Part shown: one piece after another, positions 60,904-64,000 of the stretch
How positions within the stretch are numbered: the first letter of the stretch is position 1
Layout: each line of letters begins with the position of its first letter
NCBI GenBank assembly: GCA_017510245.1
Contig: JAFWNQ010000003.1
Span: forward strand, 1-64,000
DNA length: 64,000 bases
DNA from: Clostridia bacterium
GTDB lineage: Bacteria > Bacillota > Clostridia > TANB77 > CAG-508
Direction of reading: 5' to 3'
Position numbers and translations under genes: made by a program
The notes under the pieces: generated by a model
Seen by the model: only the letters and a program-made list of their open reading frames with translations
What the model was told of the DNA's origin: nothing
Databases searched by the model: none

Positions 60904-63804
60904 ATGGAAAAAGAAAGAGTGAAGTATTATGACAATATTAGAGGAATACTAATACTATTAGTTGTACTAGGTCATTTCTTATTTAATATTAAGGATAATG
61001 GTAGCTTGTTTAGCATACTTATAAAAACAATTTATTTATTTCACATGCCTATGTTTGTTTTTATTTCAGGATACTTTAGTAAGAGTATATTTAATAAAAA
61101 AAAGTGTTTTAAGTATTTATTTTATTACATTATTATGAACACAATAATCATGACTTACTCAATTCTTATAGAAGGAAATCAGGCATCACTTCTTATACCT
61201 TATTATTCAATGTGGTATTTAATTGCTTTAATAATATGGAGAAAAACTGCAAAGTGTTTTGGAAATATAAAAGGAATCATTAAAATTAGTATTATTACAT
61301 CATTTTTAATAGGCTTCTGCACTGAAGTAACAAATGCTTTCGCTCTATCAAGGATAATATCATTTTACCCATTTTTTATTATAGGATTTAAATTACGACA
61401 ATCTACAATTGAAGAATTGTTTATAAAAAAAGATAAATACAAATTAATAATAGGATATATACTATTAATTTTACTTTCGGTATTATCCATAAAAATAGTA
61501 CCAAGTATTAATTTTAATGAGTTTTTAATGGAACCATATGAATCATATAATAATGTTTTTAATAGATTAATAATATTCTTTATGGCCAGCTGCTTTATGT
61601 TTGCAATACTTTTAATAGTTTCAAATAAAAGAATAATTGGAATTACTAGATTTGGAGAAAAATCTTTTTACATTTATTTATTTCATAGAATAACTATTTT
61701 AGTGATTTCATTATTTTACAATTCAAGCAAAAATAGTTTAGTAACATTAATGATTCTATTACTATCTTCAATAGCTATATGCATATTGTTTAGCTCAAAT
61801 CTTATCTCTAAATATACAGATAAGATATATGAAATTGTATATACAAGTCTTGAAGAACACAAAATGAAGACTGAAAGGTATTTTATTAAAGGAGTTGCGA
61901 TTTGCATTATAATGTTTACTATATCAACAGCAGGGGTGATTCCTTGGATAAGAGATAGAAAAAATAGTAATTTCAATATTGAAGAAAACGAAGATATTAA
62001 ATACGAAGTATTGAGTGATTATGAAAAGAAAAGAATAGATAATTCATTTTCTATTTTGTTTACAGGAGATCTTATTCTTCTAAAAGAACAAGTAAAAAGA
62101 GGATATGATGAAAAAACTAATAAGTATAGTTTTGAAGATATCTTTGAATATACAAAAAATTATATTAAAGATTCAAATCTAAGTATAGGTGTATTCGAAG
62201 GACCTATGGCATCTGAAGAAAAAGGATTCTCAAATAGTGACTTTGATGATAACACACAACTTTATCTAAATTATCCTGATGAATTTGGTGAAGCAGTGAA
62301 AAATGCTGGATTTGATTTAGTAACTCTTGCAAACAATCATATGTTAGACAAAGGAAAAGAAGGTTTAAACAGAACGATTGATGTTTTAGATAATTTAGGA
62401 TTAACACATACTGGTGGATACAAAACGGAAGAAGATAGGGATAATATAAATTTCATTGAGAAGGATGGAATGAAGATTGGAGTATTATCTTACACATATG
62501 GATGCAATTATCATAATGAAGAAGAATTAATAGAAGAAAAAACAATTCCACTTTTAGTGGATAAAAGTAGTAAAAACTATAATTCAATAAAAAGTATAGT
62601 TGAAAATGATTTTGAAAAACTGAGAAGCAAAAATCCTGATATTATTATAGTAATTCCTCATATGGGGACACAGTTTTCAACTGAAACAGATGAGTTTCAG
62701 GAAAGTTGGAATAAGGTATTTATAGACTTAGGAGCAGATGTTATTTTAGGAGATCATGCACATACTGTACAACCATTGGAGATTAGAAAAAATAAAAATG
62801 ATGAAGACGTACTAATAGTAAACTGCCCTGGAAATTTTGTTAATTCATATACTGAGAACAACGGAGATGCTACTGCTATGGTAGAAGTTTATATAGAAAA
62901 GAATACAGGAAAAATTATAGGAAGCAGTATAATTCCAATGTGGGTACAGTCAAGAATCAATGGAAATTACAGAGCTATTCCAATATATGAATTAGCAAAA
63001 AATGAAAAATTGAGAAATGAAATAAGTACTTATGAATTAGACAAGATAGAGGAGGTTTGTAAATTTATCACAAGGATTATGATAAATAAAGAAATAAAAA
63101 TGGATTTGGTACAAGACAAAATGTATTTTTTGAGTGGTGGATATAAAAGGCAAAAGACAGAGAAGATAGATCTAAATATGAAGAGTAAAATAGTTGAAGA
63201 AATATATAATGCAGACAGTGTTTGCTTTATAGGCGATAGCGTAACAGAAGGAACTAAAAATGGTGGATATGGTTGGTATGAACCGCTGATAAACAGTTTC
63301 AATAATAAGAAAATAAGCAATATTTCAAAAGGTGGAGCTACAATAAAAACAATAACAGACGAATATTTGAAAAACAAAATACAAGCAGATTTATACATAA
63401 TTGCAATTGGAGCTAATGATATTAGATATAGAGATAGTAGCATTTGTGCAATGAATGAAAATGAATACACATCTGAAATTGGTAAATTGATTGAAAACAT
63501 AAGCAATAATAGTAAGGCTAGGTTTGTATTGATCGCACCATGGATTTCTACTTCAGACGATATAGATAATTGTAAAGTTAGTCAAGAAGAAAAGAAAGAA
63601 CTATACTACAACTATACTACAAAACTCGAGCAATTCTGTGATGAAAAAGGTTATATTTTTATTAATCCAAACGTAATCATTGAAGATACTTTGAATAGAG
63701 AACTATCTGACAAGTATTTAATAGATTATATACATCCAAATGTAATGAATGGAATAAGACTATATAGTGAAGCGGTTATGAATTCTAGTGAAATAAAAAA
63801 CTAA
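60904..63804 (+). CDS. Three-domain fusion: acyltransferase 3, CapA-type, SGNH hydrolase
   Basis: 966 aa. Residues about 1-340 are a ten-helix acyltransferase-3 membrane domain (YYDNIRGILILLVVLGHFLF, LFHMPMFVFISGYF). Residues about 375-700 match CapA (PGA synthesis) metallophosphatase-like proteins: FTGDLIL with G388-D389, FEGPMASEEKGF, LANNHMLDKG, VVIPHMGTQ-like IPHMGTQ, GDHAHTVQPLE. Residues about 770-966 are SGNH/GDSL: GDSVTEG (777-783), GGATIKT, IGANDIRY and DYIHPN near the end. Together these suggest cell-surface polymer acylation, assembly and deacylation in one protein. RBS AAAGGAG. Confidence 0.88.
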   Translation: MEKERVKYYDNIRGILILLVVLGHFLFNIKDNGSLFSILIKTIYLFHMPMFVFISGYFSKSIFNKKKCFKYLFYYIIMNTIIMTYSILIEGNQASLLIPYYSMWYLIALIIWRKTAKCFGNIKGIIKISIITSFLIGFCTEVTNAFALSRIISFYPFFIIGFKLRQSTIEELFIKKDKYKLIIGYILLILLSVLSIKIVPSINFNEFLMEPYESYNNVFNRLIIFFMASCFMFAILLIVSNKRIIGITRFGEKSFYIYLFHRITILVISLFYNSSKNSLVTLMILLLSSIAICILFSSNLISKYTDKIYEIVYTSLEEHKMKTERYFIKGVAICIIMFTISTAGVIPWIRDRKNSNFNIEENEDIKYEVLSDYEKKRIDNSFSILFTGDLILLKEQVKRGYDEKTNKYSFEDIFEYTKNYIKDSNLSIGVFEGPMASEEKGFSNSDFDDNTQLYLNYPDEFGEAVKNAGFDLVTLANNHMLDKGKEGLNRTIDVLDNLGLTHTGGYKTEEDRDNINFIEKDGMKIGVLSYTYGCNYHNEEELIEEKTIPLLVDKSSKNYNSIKSIVENDFEKLRSKNPDIIIVIPHMGTQFSTETDEFQESWNKVFIDLGADVILGDHAHTVQPLEIRKNKNDEDVLIVNCPGNFVNSYTENNGDATAMVEVYIEKNTGKIIGSSIIPMWVQSRINGNYRAIPIYELAKNEKLRNEISTYELDKIEEVCKFITRIMINKEIKMDLVQDKMYFLSGGYKRQKTEKIDLNMKSKIVEEIYNADSVCFIGDSVTEGTKNGGYGWYEPLINSFNNKKISNISKGGATIKTITDEYLKNKIQADLYIIAIGANDIRYRDSSICAMNENEYTSEIGKLIENISNNSKARFVLIAPWISTSDDIDNCKVSQEEKKELYYNYTTKLEQFCDEKGYIFINPNVIIEDTLNRELSDKYLIDYIHPNVMNGIRLYSEAVMNSSEIKN

Positions 63805-63824
63805 AAATAGAAAGGAGAAGGAAA

Positions 63825-64000
63825 GTGAACCTAAAAATAAGAAAAGGAGTAAAACAGGATGCAAAAGGAGTAGTTGAAGTAAATACATATACATGGTTAA
63901 CAACATACAAAGGAATTATGCCTGAAGAGGTATTAAAAAACCGTGTTAAAACAATGGAACAAAGAATTCCAAAAGTAGAAAAATCTATTATAGAAGATGA
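63825..64000 (+). CDS. GNAT family N-acetyltransferase, 5' part (cut by window edge)
   Basis: Starts GTG at 63825 with GGAG 8 bases upstream. The first 58 codons encode LKIRKGVKQDAKGVVEVN, then WLTTYKGIMPEEVL, which matches the opening of GNAT acetyltransferases. The rest lies beyond the window. Same strand and 20 bases from the fusion gene, so perhaps cotranscribed. Confidence 0.75.
   Translation, partial: MNLKIRKGVKQDAKGVVEVNTYTWLTTYKGIMPEEVLKNRVKTMEQRIPKVEKSIIED

Noticed and set aside
1..64000. CRISPR array, insertion sequence or prophage
   Set aside because: I found no regularly spaced repeats, transposase or block of phage genes; only RusA, XerD and the three single-gene cassettes hint at mobility.

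Overview
The window comes from a low-GC (about 30%), endospore-forming member of the Clostridia, probably an uncultured gut-type anaerobe. The evidence is sporulation genes (spoIVA, spoIIM), a three-subunit electron-bifurcating [FeFe] hydrogenase (hydC, hydB, hydA), clpP-clpX behind trigger factor, MtaB, CdaA, YlmH and MutS2, strong A+T bias, and consensus sigma-A promoters that nearly all have 17-base spacers. Both window edges cut genes.

Layout. 0-6.3 kb: cdaA-truA, then on the minus strand a sortase with its IPQTG-anchored substrate, a small membrane protein and mutS2. 6.4-12.5 kb: a SinR-like regulator, spoIVA, a eukaryote-type UDP-sugar pyrophosphorylase near a left-handed beta-helix transferase, tRNA-Gln(CUG), a tiny membrane ORF and ylmH. 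12.6-20.4 kb: eno, a prepilin-like protein carrying a class B sortase domain, mtaB, tig, clpP, clpX. 20.5-26.6 kb: a GC-rich one-gene cassette, spoIIM-xerD, an rRNA methyltransferase, a DUF4153 protein and tspO. 26.6-31.9 kb: a structured RNA candidate, then an operon of a DnaB-like ATPase, a membrane J-protein, a PstS-like protein and a DUF3298-like protein. 31.9-38.7 kb: Mn-dependent pyrophosphatase, leuA behind a leader-peptide attenuator, a second GC-rich cassette, a secreted protein and a second PstS-like protein. 38.7-43.7 kb: the hydrogenase operon and a zinc-ribbon protein. 43.9-48.7 kb: a RusA-like nuclease, a GT51 glycosyltransferase, a 240-nt minus-strand RNA candidate, a polA split by an in-frame stop, and a lytic transglycosylase. 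48.7-56 kb: a ThrRS-like paralogue that has lost catalytic residues, with several large unrecognised proteins. 56-64 kb: a third GC-rich cassette, an ABC exporter pair, a PAP2 phosphatase, a three-domain acyltransferase-CapA-SGNH fusion and the start of a GNAT gene.

How the genes fit together. Protein quality control (tig, clpP, clpX), tRNA and rRNA modification (truA, mtaB, rlmD-like) and hydrogen metabolism are conventional. The cell-surface set is rich: two sortases, an anchored substrate, two membrane-tethered phosphate-binding-like proteins without a transporter, GT51, a lytic transglycosylase, and the CapA/SGNH fusion.

The most noteworthy items are: (1) a leucine leader-peptide attenuator upstream of leuA with mutually exclusive hairpins; (2) a fusion of a type IV prepilin-like N-terminus to a class B sortase; (3) polA divided at the exact boundary between the 5'-nuclease and the Klenow-like part; (4) two unidentified structured RNA candidates; (5) three isolated GC-rich single-gene transcription cassettes; (6) the ThrRS-like pseudo-synthetase operon.
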